Source: Muribaculaceae bacterium | GTDB lineage: Bacteria > Bacteroidota > Bacteroidia > Bacteroidales > Muribaculaceae | Reading direction: 5' to 3' | Length of the DNA: 48,553 nt | Assembly: GCA_029062005.1 (NCBI GenBank) | Contig: JAIDQZ010000095.1 | Location: 1 to 48,553, forward strand | Shown: positions 1 to 9,154 of the stretch, piece by piece | Position numbering within the stretch: the stretch's first letter is position 1 | How the letters are laid out: every line of letters starts with the position of its first letter | The notes under the pieces: model-generated | Told to the model about the DNA's origin: nothing | The model's database searches: none | What the model saw: only the letters and a program-made list of their open reading frames with translations | Translations under genes and position numbers: made by a program

Positions 1-44
1 TGGGAAAGTCGAGGCTTTGTTTTATATTTTGAAGCTTATAGCTA

Positions 45-79
45 AAATGAGGGTGCGCCATTTTGACACACCCTCATTT
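45..79 (-). terminator. Putative hairpin terminator of secDF
   Basis: Inverted repeat with arms AAATGAGGGTG (45-55) and CACCCTCATTT (69-79) around a 13-nt loop, lying 24 nt beyond the secDF stop. Read on the minus strand, the stem ends in TTTTAG, a weak U-tract. The fold is clear; termination is inferred. Confidence 0.6.
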
Positions 80-102
80 ATTAATAAAAATCGACTCTTA
101 AA

Positions 103-3078
103 TTATTTGAAGCGACGGTTACCCTGAAGTGCAGGTCCGGCAGCTGCATCGATATTCGCCTTTTTTGCAAGCGAACGCTTAAGGATAGCATAAGCCACAG
201 GTGCAGCGCAGAAGAGTGAGCAGAATGTACCTACAATCACACCATAGATCATCGCAAATGTAAATGAGCGGATTGTGTCGCCACCGAGGAAGAAGATGCA
301 AAGGAGCACCAGAAGGGTGGAGAATGATGTCATGATCGTACGTGTAAGAGTGGTGTTGAGCGACTTATTGAATGTCTCATAACGATCCTCTTTCGGGTAC
401 ACCTTCATCATCTCGCGGATTCGGTCGAATACCACCACGGTGTCATTGATCTGATAACCGATAATGGTAAGCACTGCTGCAATAAATGCCTGGTCGATTT
501 CCATTGAGAAGGGAAGGAAGCCCCAGCAGAGTGAATAGAAGCCGATGATGAGGAATGCAGTGAGGGCAACCGCGCAAACAGCACCAACTGAGAATGCGAT
601 GTTGCGGAAACGGAGAAGGATGTACAGGAACATGCAAAGCACTGCAATACCTACTGCCCAATATGCGTCACGCTTCATGTCGTCTGCCACAGAAGGACCG
701 ACCTTCTGGATAGATATGATACCATGGCTTTCGTCAGACACGGAGAATGCGTTTTGATCCATCAGCTGACCCTGAGCGTTTGTAAGTTCAGGCTGCAGAC
801 CTTTGTAGAGAAGATCTGTGATTTCATTTTCAACGCCTTCAGTCTCGTCATCGATCTTATAGTTGGTAGAGATACGTACCTTTGTGTTGTCATCGATAGA
901 TATTACTCCTACACTGACAGTCTTGTCGTTGGCTGCTTCCTGAAGCTGACCGAGAAGTCGCTCCTGAATATCAGAAGGAACAACGTCTTTCTCAAATTGA
1001 ACCACATAGTTACGACCACCTGAGAAGTCGATACCCTGATTCATGCCGCGAACCACGAGAGACACAACGGAAATGAGGATAAGTATGCCCCATACCAACA
1101 TAGCAGCCTTAGTCTTACCGAGGAAGTTGATCTTTGTATTGGTGAAGAGGTTGCGGCTGATGCTTGTATCAAAGGTCATATTTGCGCATCGACCGTTGGC
1201 TGTGATGATATCAAATGCAATACGTGTCAGGAAGACTGCTGTGAAGAACGAGCATACAAGACCGATGATGAGTGTGGTTGCAAAACCCTTGATCGGACCT
1301 GAACCGAAGATCAGAAGTATGACACCCGTGATGATCGAAGTCAGGTTGGAGTCGAAGATAGCGGAGAACGCATTGCTGTAACCTTCAGAAATAGCCTGAC
1401 GCAGTTTCTTACCGCTCTTGAGCTCTTCCTTCGTACGCTCGAATATAAGCACATTTGCGTCGACCGCCATACCGAGTGCGAGCACGATACCTGCGATACC
1501 GGAAAGTGTGAGCACTGCCTGAAGAGAAGCGAGGATACCGAGTGTAAAGTAGAGGTTGAGCATAAGACCTACATTAGCCACAAGACCCGGGATCAAGCCA
1601 TAGATAGCGATCATGAAGATCATGAGCAGCACGAGTGCCACAATAAAGGAGATGAATCCCTGCTGGATAGCCTCGGCACCAAGGCTTGGGCCAATAACGT
1701 TGTTGGAGACAACGTCTACCTTTGCGCTCATCTTACCAGACTTGAGCACGTTGGCAAGGTCGTTAGCCTCTTCGGGGCTGAAGTTACCGGTTATTTCAGA
1801 GCTGCCGCCTGTGATCTCATTGTTCACGTTCGGGAATGAATAAACATGCTCATCAAGCACAATTGCGATAGGACGACCGATATTGCTTCTGGTGATTGTC
1901 GCCCATTCACGCGCACCACGGTCATTCATACGCATATTGACTGTATTGCCGCGCATGTTGTCATATTCGGAAGTAGCACTTGTCACGGCATCACCCTGGA
2001 GAGCAGGCTCACCCTTGAGGGCGATCAGCTGCCAGTAAGGAGTAGTCTTGTATTCACCATTTCCTTTTGGTATGGGATTACCCTGAGCATCGGCAACCGG
2101 AACGTCGACAGCCTTAACTTCCCATGCTGCGTGAAAATCACTTGGAAGTTTCTGCTTGGCGAGGTCAGAGCTGAGGATTGAATCAACGAGATTACGGTTA
2201 GCAGGAGCCACAAAACCGATCACTGGGCTTCCGGCACGCTGAGCGCCTCCAAGAAGCTGGATGAGGTTAAGGTGATTGACAGTATCCTGAGCCGCATAAG
2301 CCATAGCAAAATTATTGAGGTCGGATGCAATCTCATTGTAGTTGTAGACTTCGAAGAATTCGAGGTTTGCACTTGACTTGAGAAGTTCAGTGACACGTTC
2401 AGGCTCTTTCACACCGGGGAGTTCAAGGAGGATCTGACCCTTCTTGTCCTGCAGTTTCTGTATATTGGGAGCGACAACACCGAACTGGTCGATACGAGTG
2501 CGGAAGATATTGAATGCAGCGTCAACCTGGCTGTCTACCTGACTGTTCAGAGCTGCCGTAACTTCACCGTTGGAAGAACTGCTCTTGATCTTGCCCATGA
2601 ATTCACCTTCACGGGTAAAGAGAGCAGCCATGGTTCCGGGCTGGAAGTAAGAAGCGAATTTATTGATGAAATCTTTATCGGAAGTCTTGACTCCTGCTGC
2701 CCTTGTCTTTTCAATAGCCGCATTGATTTCCTTGAGCTGTTGCTCGCCTGCTGCATACTGACGAAGTATGTCGGGAATTGAGATTTCAAGCACCACGTTC
2801 ATACCACCCTTAAGGTCGAGGCCGAGGCCGATTTCCATCTGACGGACCTGATTGTAGGTGTAACCGAGGTAAACCTTCTCTTTGTCGATAGAGTCGTTGT
2901 ACTGTTTCAGACTCTGTTTGTAGACATCATTTGTCACGTCTGAAGTGCCGGCTGCCTTGGTTGCGTATTCATTTGCAAGTTTCTCATAGTGAGAAGTCAC
3001 GAATGAGAAAGAGATGTAGAATCCGCAAATGAGGACAAGGAGCACTGCAATCGTGCTGATAAAGCCTTTGTTCTGCAT
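103..3078 (-). CDS. secDF: SecDF protein-export membrane protein (SecD-SecF fusion)
   Basis: Accessory subunit of the Sec translocase that uses the proton gradient to pull preproteins out of the inner membrane. The 991-aa chain is a natural SecD-SecF fusion, as is usual in Bacteroidetes. The SecD half has an N-terminal TM, the GLDLKGGMNVVLE motif near residue 88, a large periplasmic domain, and a TM block with ALGMAVDANVLIFERTKEE, which holds the conserved intramembrane Asp. The SecF half begins near residue 655 and contains IDFSGGRNYVVQF and GYQINDTVVVFDRIRE. The ATG start is about 100 nt downstream of a good promoter. It is transcribed alone, downstream of pckA, from which it is separated by a terminator. 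Confidence 0.97.
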   Translation of the reverse strand: MQNKGFISTIAVLLVLICGFYISFSFVTSHYEKLANEYATKAAGTSDVTNDVYKQSLKQYNDSIDKEKVYLGYTYNQVRQMEIGLGLDLKGGMNVVLEISIPDILRQYAAGEQQLKEINAAIEKTRAAGVKTSDKDFINKFASYFQPGTMAALFTREGEFMGKIKSSSSNGEVTAALNSQVDSQVDAAFNIFRTRIDQFGVVAPNIQKLQDKKGQILLELPGVKEPERVTELLKSSANLEFFEVYNYNEIASDLNNFAMAYAAQDTVNHLNLIQLLGGAQRAGSPVIGFVAPANRNLVDSILSSDLAKQKLPSDFHAAWEVKAVDVPVADAQGNPIPKGNGEYKTTPYWQLIALKGEPALQGDAVTSATSEYDNMRGNTVNMRMNDRGAREWATITRSNIGRPIAIVLDEHVYSFPNVNNEITGGSSEITGNFSPEEANDLANVLKSGKMSAKVDVVSNNVIGPSLGAEAIQQGFISFIVALVLLMIFMIAIYGLIPGLVANVGLMLNLYFTLGILASLQAVLTLSGIAGIVLALGMAVDANVLIFERTKEELKSGKKLRQAISEGYSNAFSAIFDSNLTSIITGVILLIFGSGPIKGFATTLIIGLVCSFFTAVFLTRIAFDIITANGRCANMTFDTSISRNLFTNTKINFLGKTKAAMLVWGILILISVVSLVVRGMNQGIDFSGGRNYVVQFEKDVVPSDIQERLLGQLQEAANDKTVSVGVISIDDNTKVRISTNYKIDDETEGVENEITDLLYKGLQPELTNAQGQLMDQNAFSVSDESHGIISIQKVGPSVADDMKRDAYWAVGIAVLCMFLYILLRFRNIAFSVGAVCAVALTAFLIIGFYSLCWGFLPFSMEIDQAFIAAVLTIIGYQINDTVVVFDRIREMMKVYPKEDRYETFNKSLNTTLTRTIMTSFSTLLVLLCIFFLGGDTIRSFTFAMIYGVIVGTFCSLFCAAPVAYAILKRSLAKKANIDAAAGPALQGNRRFK

Positions 3079-3185
3079 TTTGTTGTTCTGAATTTATTGT
3101 TATTTTATTAATTTACATTATAATACATCGAAAACCTAGGCATAGGGACACCTTTCGGAGTCTCTCGCCTACAATTTTCAACTTG

Positions 3186-3216
3186 CAAAGATACATATTT
3201 TTCCGCTAATTAGCAA
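3186..3216 (-). promoter_or_regulatory. Bacteroidetes-type promoter for secDF
   Basis: On the minus strand, TTG (3214-3216), a 20-nt spacer and TATCTTTG (3186-3193) match the Bacteroidetes sigma-ABfr consensus (-33 TTTG/TTG, -7 TAnnTTTG). The spacing equals that of the pckA, Lrp and 13.15-kb promoters in this window. Confidence 0.7.
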
Positions 3217-3243
3217 AAAAATAATTGAGAATTGAAATTTAAT

Positions 3244-3271
3244 AAAAAACCCCCGCCATTAACTGGCGGGG
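3244..3271 (-). terminator. Rho-independent terminator of pckA
   Basis: Perfect 8-bp GC-rich stem, CCCCGCCA and TGGCGGGG, with a 5-nt loop, followed on the minus strand by TTTTTT. It lies 35 nt past the pckA stop and upstream of the secDF promoter, so the two genes are separate transcription units. Confidence 0.9.
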
Positions 3272-3305
3272 ATTGATATGCATGATTGCAACGATCAGAT
3301 TATGA

Positions 3306-4907
3306 TCAGAGCTTCGGACCGGCAGCTACGAGAGCCTTGCCTTCATCGTTTGTAGTGAACTTGTTGAAGTTCTTGATGAAGCGTGCTGCAAGATCTTCAG
3401 CTTTCTTAGTCCATTCTGCCGGATCAGCATAAGTGTCACGCGGATCAAGAATCTTCGGATCAACACCCGGAAGCTCTGTCGGGACTACGAAGTCGAAATA
3501 CGGGATAGTCTTGGTAGGAGCCTTGAGGATATCACCGTTGAGGATTGCATCGATGATACCACGGGTGTCACGGATAGAGATACGCTTGCCAGTTCCGTTC
3601 CAACCGGTATTTACAAGGTATGCCTTTGCACCGCTCTGATTCATGCGCTTTACAAGCTCTTCACCGTATTTTGTCGGGTGGAGGCTAAGGAAAGCCGCGC
3701 CAAAGCAAGCAGAGAATGTCGGAGTAGGCTCGGTGATGCCACGTTCTGTACCTGCGAGTTTAGCAGTGAAGCCGCTGAGGAAGTAGTATTTGCACTGCTC
3801 GTCATTAAGGATAGATACAGGAGGAAGGACACCGAATGCGTCAGCTGAAAGGAAGATAACCTGATCAGCAGCCGGACCCTTGGAAACAGGCTTAACGATA
3901 TTCTTGATGTGATAGATAGGATAAGAAACGCGTGTATTCTCTGTCACGCTCTTGTCCGCAAAATCACACTCGCCGTTAACTACAGTTACGTTTTCAAGAA
4001 GGGCGTCACGCTTGATAGCATTGTAGATATCAGGTTCGCTTTCCTTGTCAAGGTTGATCACCTTTGCATAGCAACCGCCTTCGTAGTTGAATACACCTTC
4101 ATCGTCCCAGCCGTGCTCGTCGTCGCCGATGAGCTTACGCTTAGGATCGGTAGAAAGAGTAGTCTTGCCGGTACCGGAAAGACCGAAGAAGATAGCAGTG
4201 CTTGTCTCTTCCATATTGGTGTTTGCAGAGCAGTGCATGGAAGCGATGCCACGTAGCGGATTGAAGTAGTTCATCATCGAGAACATACCCTTCTTCATCT
4301 CACCGCCATACCATGTATTGATGATGACCTGCTCTTTGTCGGTGATGTTGAAAGCTACGCAAGTCTCTGAATTGATACCGAGTTCCTTGTAATTTTCAAC
4401 TTTAGCCTTGGAAGCGTTATAAACCACGAAGTCAGGCTCGAAGTCTTTAAGCTCTTCTTCAGTAGGACGGATAAACATGTTGGTCACAAAATGTGCCTGC
4501 CATGCAACCTCCACAATGAAACGCACTTTGAGACGTGTAGCCGCATTAGCACCACAGAAGAGGTCGACTACATAAAGTTCCTTGTCGCTAAGCTCATCGA
4601 TAGCGATTTTCTTAAGCTGGTCCCATACTTCAGTGGAGATGGGTTTGTTGTCGTTGGGATATTCGGGAGAGTTCCACCAAACAGTGTTTTCTGTGGTGGC
4701 ATCTTTCACGAGATATTTGTCTTTAGGAGAACGTCCGGTATAGACGCCTGTCATGACGTCGATAGCGCCAAGGCTTGTAGGGATACCCTTCTCAAAGCCT
4801 TCGAGACCCGGTTTTGTTTCTTCAATGAAAAGCTGATCATAGCTGGGGTTGTGAATTATTTTCTTCACCCCCTTGATCCCATAGCGGGACAAATCTAACT
4901 CTGCCAT
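3306..4907 (-). CDS. pckA: Phosphoenolpyruvate carboxykinase (ATP)
   Basis: Interconverts oxaloacetate plus ATP with phosphoenolpyruvate, CO2 and ADP in the cytosol. In gut Bacteroidales it is usually thought to run in the carboxylating direction on the route to succinate (family knowledge). The 533-aa length is normal. Visible signatures are the kinase-1a P-loop [11 protein letters not shown], the metal-binding [12 protein letters not shown] segment just after it, [10 protein letters not shown] near residue 57, and the late [13 protein letters not shown] motif. The ATG start has a roughly 100-nt leader from its own promoter. It is monocistronic, with a strong terminator behind it. Confidence 0.98.
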   Translation of the reverse strand: MAELDLSRYGIKGVKKIIHNPSYDQLFIEETKPGLEGFEKGIPTSLGAIDVMTGVYTGRSPKDKYLVKDATTENTVWWNSPEYPNDNKPISTEVWDQLKKIAIDELSDKELYVVDLFCGANAATRLKVRFIVEVAWQAHFVTNMFIRPTEEELKDFEPDFVVYNASKAKVENYKELGINSETCVAFNITDKEQVIINTWYGGEMKKGMFSMMNYFNPLRGIASMHCSANTNMEETSTAIFFGLSGTGKTTLSTDPKRKLIGDDEHGWDDEGVFNYEGGCYAKVINLDKESEPDIYNAIKRDALLENVTVVNGECDFADKSVTENTRVSYPIYHIKNIVKPVSKGPAADQVIFLSADAFGVLPPVSILNDEQCKYYFLSGFTAKLAGTERGITEPTPTFSACFGAAFLSLHPTKYGEELVKRMNQSGAKAYLVNTGWNGTGKRISIRDTRGIIDAILNGDILKAPTKTIPYFDFVVPTELPGVDPKILDPRDTYADPAEWTKKAEDLAARFIKNFNKFTTNDEGKALVAAGPKL

Positions 4908-5010
4908 ATTGTCAAGTTAATATTATTGGGTTGTACTTAATTATTACCGATTTTTTACCTTGAGGCGCAACATTTACTTCAGGATAACAAGTTCCGCCAC
5001 AATTTTGCGG

Positions 5011-5041
5011 CAAAGTTAAACAAAAATTAGGAAATCAGCAA
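5011..5041 (-). promoter_or_regulatory. Bacteroidetes-type promoter for pckA
   Basis: Minus strand TTG (5039-5041), a 20-nt spacer and TAACTTTG (5011-5018). This is a full match to TAnnTTTG with the spacing used elsewhere in the window. Confidence 0.75.
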
Positions 5042-5104
5042 TAGCAAAAGGAGAAAAAGGATTAAAAAAAAGTATTCTTAATGATTTTTAACTTGATGAA
5101 TAAA

Positions 5105-6328
5105 CTACATTCTTGATTTAGCGAATGAACCTGCCACCCACGCACAAACAATTGTGATCAGAGCTATCGGCAGCGACGTCACCAGAAGGTCGAGCAGCTC
5201 AAGTCTGACCGGATACGCCATAGGCATGGCATCCACTGCATTTGTAGCAATGGTGATGACTCCGAATCTTTCCTGAATGATGCAAAGCACGGCTCCAAGC
5301 GCCATCCCTATCAAAGCCCCTATCAGCGAGACAAGCACGCTTTCCCAACGGAACACATCCGCTATCGACTTTCGGCTCATGCCTATCGCTGACATAGTGC
5401 GCATTGAGTCTTCCTTTTCAAGCACAAGCATCGAGAGTGTGGAAACAATATTGAAAGATGCGATCACGAGGATGAAGAAAAGGAGAAGGAAGGTCATCCA
5501 TTTCTCAATCTGAACCATCCTGAAATTCACTTCCTGAAGCATCAGTCTGTTTTTCACCCTATATTGCGGTCCCACTGCCACGGAAACATCATCAAGCAAT
5601 TTATCTATATTGACATTGTCGGCTGCCTTTATTTCTATTGCCGTCGCCTCACGATCGTAAAGGAGAAGATCCCTCACAAGAGCAATATCAGTGAATATGC
5701 AGTTATCGTCGTACACATCCTGCAGCGACTGAAACACATCGGCTACATTCAGCGAATCCATCACGAACGCCGCAGCGGGATTCGCAGGGTTAAACCGCCC
5801 TGTGCGTTTGGGAGCGAAAACCGTAATAGGCTGAGAATAATCAGATATGGCAAGCTTGTAGGCAAGTCCAATTGAAACGAGCGACGGATTATTGCTTTCG
5901 GCATCCATAAGTGAACACCCCCCTGCCACCCTAAGAGAATCAATTGATGTGACTTTTGAATATTGATCAGGAACCACACCCTTAAGCACTATAGGGGTCT
6001 CTCGTCCATTGTAGAACGCGAGTGCATTGTCCGTGAGAGTTGGAGTAGCTAAAGCCACTCCTTTAATTCCAGACAAACCGGAAGCAAGAGAGTCTCCGTT
6101 GGCAATAGTCTTGCCAGTCGCAGGCACCACCATCAGATCAGGCGACAATGTATCAAGCCTGCCGGTCAGAAGAGACTGAAAACCGTTGAAAACCGACAGC
6201 ACACACACCACGGCAGCTGTGGCAACAGCAACCCCTACCACCGACACTATAGCGATGGCATTGACTGCACTATGCGATTTCTTACCGAAAAGATATCGCG
6301 CTGCAACTCTTAAAGGAATTGATCTCAC
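5105..6328 (-). CDS. LolC/LolE-family ABC transporter permease
   Basis: A 407-aa inner-membrane permease with MacB/FtsX topology: one TM near the N-terminus (about residues 25-48, INAIAIVSVVGVAVATAAVV), a long periplasmic domain, and three C-terminal TMs starting around residue 280. The AIGMSRKSIADVFRWES segment after TM2 is the usual coupling region. By family it would help release lipoproteins from the inner membrane toward the outer membrane, but no LolD-type ATPase is adjacent, so the exact substrate is inference. The start is GTG at 6328, giving MRSIPLRVAARYLFGKKSH, the standard N-terminus of this family. It follows rbfA by 28 nt and is probably cotranscribed with it. Confidence 0.85.
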   Translation of the reverse strand: MRSIPLRVAARYLFGKKSHSAVNAIAIVSVVGVAVATAAVVCVLSVFNGFQSLLTGRLDTLSPDLMVVPATGKTIANGDSLASGLSGIKGVALATPTLTDNALAFYNGRETPIVLKGVVPDQYSKVTSIDSLRVAGGCSLMDAESNNPSLVSIGLAYKLAISDYSQPITVFAPKRTGRFNPANPAAAFVMDSLNVADVFQSLQDVYDDNCIFTDIALVRDLLLYDREATAIEIKAADNVNIDKLLDDVSVAVGPQYRVKNRLMLQEVNFRMVQIEKWMTFLLLFFILVIASFNIVSTLSMLVLEKEDSMRTMSAIGMSRKSIADVFRWESVLVSLIGALIGMALGAVLCIIQERFGVITIATNAVDAMPMAYPVRLELLDLLVTSLPIALITIVCAWVAGSFAKSRM

Positions 6329-6356
6329 CCTGCGGTTATCCCTTGTTTTCTGATTT

Positions 6357-6764
6357 TTAATTACGGTGTCGAGACTCCCTCTTTACATCGTCCGGATCAA
6401 CATAGTCGTCAGCTGTGCCTTTTATAGGATCAGATGCAAGAAGACGGTCAATATTCTCGGCATAATCGAGAGAGTCATCAAGATAGAAAGCCAGATCAGG
6501 ACACTTACGCAGAATCTGCTTGACGGACTGCGCAAGTTCATATCTCACCGTCTTTCCCTGCTTCTTTATATTCTCAAGAATCTCGTTAGATTTTTCCGGC
6601 GGGAAAATACTTAGATATGCTTTTGCCACCGAAAGGTCAGGAGACACCCTGACAGCACTTACCGATACAAGCACATTGCCCATAGCCGCTGTCTGGCGAC
6701 GAAAAATCTCACTCAGTTCCTTCTGTATAAGTCTTGATATTTTTGCTTGTCTTTTCGATTCCAT
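6357..6764 (-). CDS. rbfA: Ribosome-binding factor A
   Basis: Small cold-shock-type assembly factor that binds the 30S subunit near the 5' end of 16S rRNA during maturation. The 135-aa length is normal. The N-terminus RQAKISRLIQKELSEIFRR, the central VSVSAVRVSPDLSVAKAYLS strand-helix segment, and the conserved ILRKCPDLAFYLDDSLDYAENIDRLL stretch together identify the RbfA KH-like fold. The ATG start is preceded by an A-rich leader and no Shine-Dalgarno sequence. It lies just upstream of the LolC/E-type permease, a frequent pairing in Bacteroidales (recalled, not checked). Confidence 0.93.
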   Translation of the reverse strand: MESKRQAKISRLIQKELSEIFRRQTAAMGNVLVSVSAVRVSPDLSVAKAYLSIFPPEKSNEILENIKKQGKTVRYELAQSVKQILRKCPDLAFYLDDSLDYAENIDRLLASDPIKGTADDYVDPDDVKRESRHRN

Positions 6765-6874
6765 AGTTATTTCTTTATTTATGCAGATTTATTCTTGTAC
6801 CTACATAACGTCGCATCACCCCCTATGGTTCTCATCGGGGTCCTCACAATAAGACCGGGATATCAGAATAATCA

Positions 6875-7528
6875 CTATTCCCCATTCTTGCGCAAGAGAC
6901 TGATTCCATCCCTGAACGGCAATATGACAGTGTCGAATCCCGGCAAACCAACCGCTCTATCATTAAAGTTTCTTACTCCTCTTGTCTGAGGATCATTTTC
7001 ATATGACGGATCACAAACATGGCCGGACCATAATGTATTGTCGGCTATAATCAGCCCTCCTTTTTTGAGGATACGGACAGCTTCCTCCAGATAGGCAAGG
7101 TACTCACGCTTATCCGCATCAATAAATATCATGTCGACGCTTTCGTCTGAAAATTCCCGGCAAATATCAAGTGCCTTGCCTATCCTGAGATCTACCTTCC
7201 TGCCAAACGGAGAAGATTCAAGCTGCCTTCTTATAAAATCTTCGAGTTCATCATCGGACTCTACGGTGACAAGAGTTGAGCCTTCCGGAAGGCCCTCTGC
7301 AATGCAGAGCGCCGAATATCCGGTGAATGTACCTAATTCAACCGCCAGCCTTGGGGCACACAGCATAGTAAGCATCTTAAGTAGGCGACCCTGAAGATGA
7401 CCGGAACACATACGTCCGTTTATAAGCCTGAGATTCGATTCGCGTGTGAGGCGGCTGAGGTGATCTGGTTCAGGCGACACATGGGCATCGACATATGAGT
7501 CGAGCGCCGATTCTATTTCATAATTCAT
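6875..7528 (-). CDS. Class I SAM-dependent O-methyltransferase (family 3, COMT-like)
   Basis: A 217-aa cytosolic methyltransferase of the bacterial catechol/caffeoyl-CoA O-methyltransferase family, some members of which (TrmR) methylate wobble hydroxyuridine in tRNA. The SAM-binding motif I is AVELGTFTGYSALCIAEGL (about residues 62-80), the acidic residue that holds the ribose is in TVESDDE, and the metal/substrate motif is MIFIDADKREY followed by ADNTLWSG. These are the residues expected for a divalent-metal-dependent enzyme. The start codon overlaps the aroQ stop by 4 nt (ATGA), so the two are translationally coupled. The substrate cannot be read from sequence. Confidence 0.88.
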   Translation of the reverse strand: MNYEIESALDSYVDAHVSPEPDHLSRLTRESNLRLINGRMCSGHLQGRLLKMLTMLCAPRLAVELGTFTGYSALCIAEGLPEGSTLVTVESDDELEDFIRRQLESSPFGRKVDLRIGKALDICREFSDESVDMIFIDADKREYLAYLEEAVRILKKGGLIIADNTLWSGHVCDPSYENDPQTRGVRNFNDRAVGLPGFDTVILPFRDGISLLRKNGE

Positions 7529-7965
7529 TGGCGTGAAAGAATTGACCTGATCGCAAGAAGGTATCCTTCAAGCCCGAGTCCGCATATCATACCTTTGGCA
7601 GCAGGAGCCACAACATCCCTGTGTCTGAATTCCTCACGTGCGTGTATGTTGGAAATATGCACCACAATAACCGGGACAGGCGACATCTCCACCGCATCAT
7701 GGATAGCATAGGAATAATGTGCATACGCACCGGGATTAATTATTATGCCGCGGCAGAAAGGATCGAATGCGAATTCCTGAATCCTGGATACAATTTCCCC
7801 TTCCGAATTAGACTGGAAATATTCAAGAGTCTCCTGTCCGTCCGTAAGGTCGGAAATAAGGTATTCCGCATCCGGGAGCAAATCCTCGAAAGCTGTGGTT
7901 CCATACATTTTCGGATCGCGCTTCCCGAGCATGTTCAGGTTTGGTCCGTTGATGATAGCAATCAT
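7525..7965 (-). CDS. aroQ: 3-dehydroquinate dehydratase, type II
   Basis: Third step of the shikimate pathway: removes water from 3-dehydroquinate to give 3-dehydroshikimate. At 146 aa it has the size of the dodecameric type II enzyme. Diagnostic elements are the N-terminal INGPNLNMLGKRDPKMYG (with the loop Arg and Tyr of the active site), SNSEGEIVSRIQ, the INPGAYAHYSYAIHDAV block carrying the substrate-contacting Asn and His, and VVHISNIHAREEFRHRDVV near the C-terminus. The ATG at 7965 starts directly at the conserved MIAIINGPN sequence. Confidence 0.96.
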   Translation of the reverse strand: MIAIINGPNLNMLGKRDPKMYGTTAFEDLLPDAEYLISDLTDGQETLEYFQSNSEGEIVSRIQEFAFDPFCRGIIINPGAYAHYSYAIHDAVEMSPVPVIVVHISNIHAREEFRHRDVVAPAAKGMICGLGLEGYLLAIRSILSRQ

Positions 7966-8054
7966 ATTTATATTATGCTGAATTTGATTTATAAAGTTAC
8001 ACTCCGCTTCAAATTATTATTATATAACAGATTATATAACGGCTCATTCAATAG

Positions 8055-8432
8055 TCAAAAGAGAGAAAAGAGTCTCGGCAAGAAGATGACAATGCCTGAC
8101 ACGGCAGCCGCAATAGCCATGAACAGCACTCCGGCAGCCCCGATGTCTTTCGCTTTTTTTACAAGAGGATGATATTCCGGACTCACAAGGTCAGCAATAG
8201 CCTCAACCGCGGAATTCATCGCTTCCGCCATCAGCACTCCGCCACAACATAGAGCCACCACACACCATTCGGAAGTAGTAATGTCAAAAGCAAACCCCAT
8301 TATGACAACAGCTACCATAGCAAACGCATGAATGCGCGAATTGTGCTCATCGCGCAAGAGCGCAGCAATACCGTCGAAGGCATATCCGAACGATTTCACC
8401 CGCTTCCTTAAAGAAAACTTTTCCTGCTTCAT
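8055..8432 (-). CDS. dgkA: Diacylglycerol kinase family protein (DgkA-like)
   Basis: A 125-aa integral membrane lipid kinase. Three TMs are visible (about residues 33-50, 55-72 and 98-120). The signature ALLRDEHNSRIHAF and the catalytic EAMNSAVEAIADLVSPEYHPLVKKAKDIGAAGV block (written here in parts: EAMNSAVEAIADL then KKAKDIGAAGV) match the Dgk/undecaprenol kinase family. It may recycle diacylglycerol or phosphorylate undecaprenol, and the sequence does not decide which. The gene is divergent from the Lrp gene and 89 nt upstream of aroQ on the same strand. Confidence 0.9.
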   Translation of the reverse strand: MKQEKFSLRKRVKSFGYAFDGIAALLRDEHNSRIHAFAMVAVVIMGFAFDITTSEWCVVALCCGGVLMAEAMNSAVEAIADLVSPEYHPLVKKAKDIGAAGVLFMAIAAAVSGIVIFLPRLFSLF

Positions 8433-8436
8433 ACCG

Positions 8437-8444
8437 CAAATTTA
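8437..8444 (-). promoter_or_regulatory. Possible -7 element immediately before the dgkA start
   Basis: The minus-strand octamer TAAATTTG matches TAnnTTTG and ends only 4 nt before the ATG of the DgkA-like gene. No convincing TTG lies 18-21 nt upstream. If it is used, the mRNA would be leaderless or nearly so. Confidence 0.35.
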
Positions 8445-8559
8445 ATCATTTTTATTCATTCACCCTAATATTCCAGAAATTAATTTGTGATAACTGGATT
8501 ATACACATCATGACACGCTCCTTCTTTTAACTTTTTGCTACAATTTTTTTATTCAGCTA

Positions 8560-8590
8560 TTGTTTATTTGTTTTTTTTATCTTAACTTTG
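8560..8590 (+). promoter_or_regulatory. Bacteroidetes-type promoter for the Lrp/YfhO operon
   Basis: TTG (8560-8562), a 20-nt spacer and TAACTTTG (8583-8590), about 90 nt before the Lrp start. The 8433-8680 gap is otherwise AT-rich with no other gene visible. Confidence 0.65.
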
Positions 8591-8680
8591 CACAGGAAAA
8601 AGTCTCAAACTTTATCAATAACATCTGAAGAAGATAAAAAAGAGAGTGTTCCCTAAACGTACAAACAGACAACTACAATC

Positions 8681-9154
8681 ATGGAAAAAGTCGACAACCT
8701 TGACAGAAAGATCCTGAACATCATCATGAACAACGCGCGCACGCCTTCAAAAGACGTCGCTATAGTTTGCGGAGTGTCACGCGCCGCTATCCATCAGAGA
8801 ATACAACGACTCATAGAAATGGGAGTCATAATCGGCTCAGGCTACGATGTCGACCCGAAAAAGCTCGGATACAACACATGCACATATGTCGGTGTGAAAC
8901 TTGAAAAAGGCTCCATGTACCGCGGTGTAGTGGCAGACCTTGAAAATATTCCGGAAGTTGTAGAATGCCATTTCACGACAGGTCCATACTCCATGCTCAT
9001 GAAAGTGTTCGCTCGCGACAACCAGCACCTCATGGAACTTCTCAACGACCGCATACAGCATATCAAGGGTGTCACCGAAACTGAAACCCTAATTTCTCTC
9101 GAACAGTCAATGAACCGTCAGATAAAACTTGACACAGATCCAGATGCAAAATAA
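8681..9154 (+). CDS. Lrp/AsnC-family transcriptional regulator
   Basis: A 157-aa one-component regulator. The N-terminal helix-turn-helix covers LDRKILNIIMNNARTPSKDVA through CGVSRAAIHQRIQRLIEMGVI (given here in short parts), and the C-terminal RAM (ligand-binding) domain begins near residue 68 with YVGVKLEKGSMYRGVV and includes HFTTGPYSMLMKVFA. Such proteins form octamers or hexadecamers and sense amino acids or other small molecules. The ATG start (MEKVDNLDRKIL) is typical of the family. The end of this gene overlaps the start of the YfhO-type gene by 11 nt, so they are cotranscribed; the ligand is unknown. Confidence 0.94.
   Translation: MEKVDNLDRKILNIIMNNARTPSKDVAIVCGVSRAAIHQRIQRLIEMGVIIGSGYDVDPKKLGYNTCTYVGVKLEKGSMYRGVVADLENIPEVVECHFTTGPYSMLMKVFARDNQHLMELLNDRIQHIKGVTETETLISLEQSMNRQIKLDTDPDAK

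Noticed and set aside
4087..4269. Many open frames of 60-180 codons opposite or out of frame with the genes (for example opposite pckA)
   Set aside because: They lie entirely inside well-supported genes and show no family motifs or start signals.
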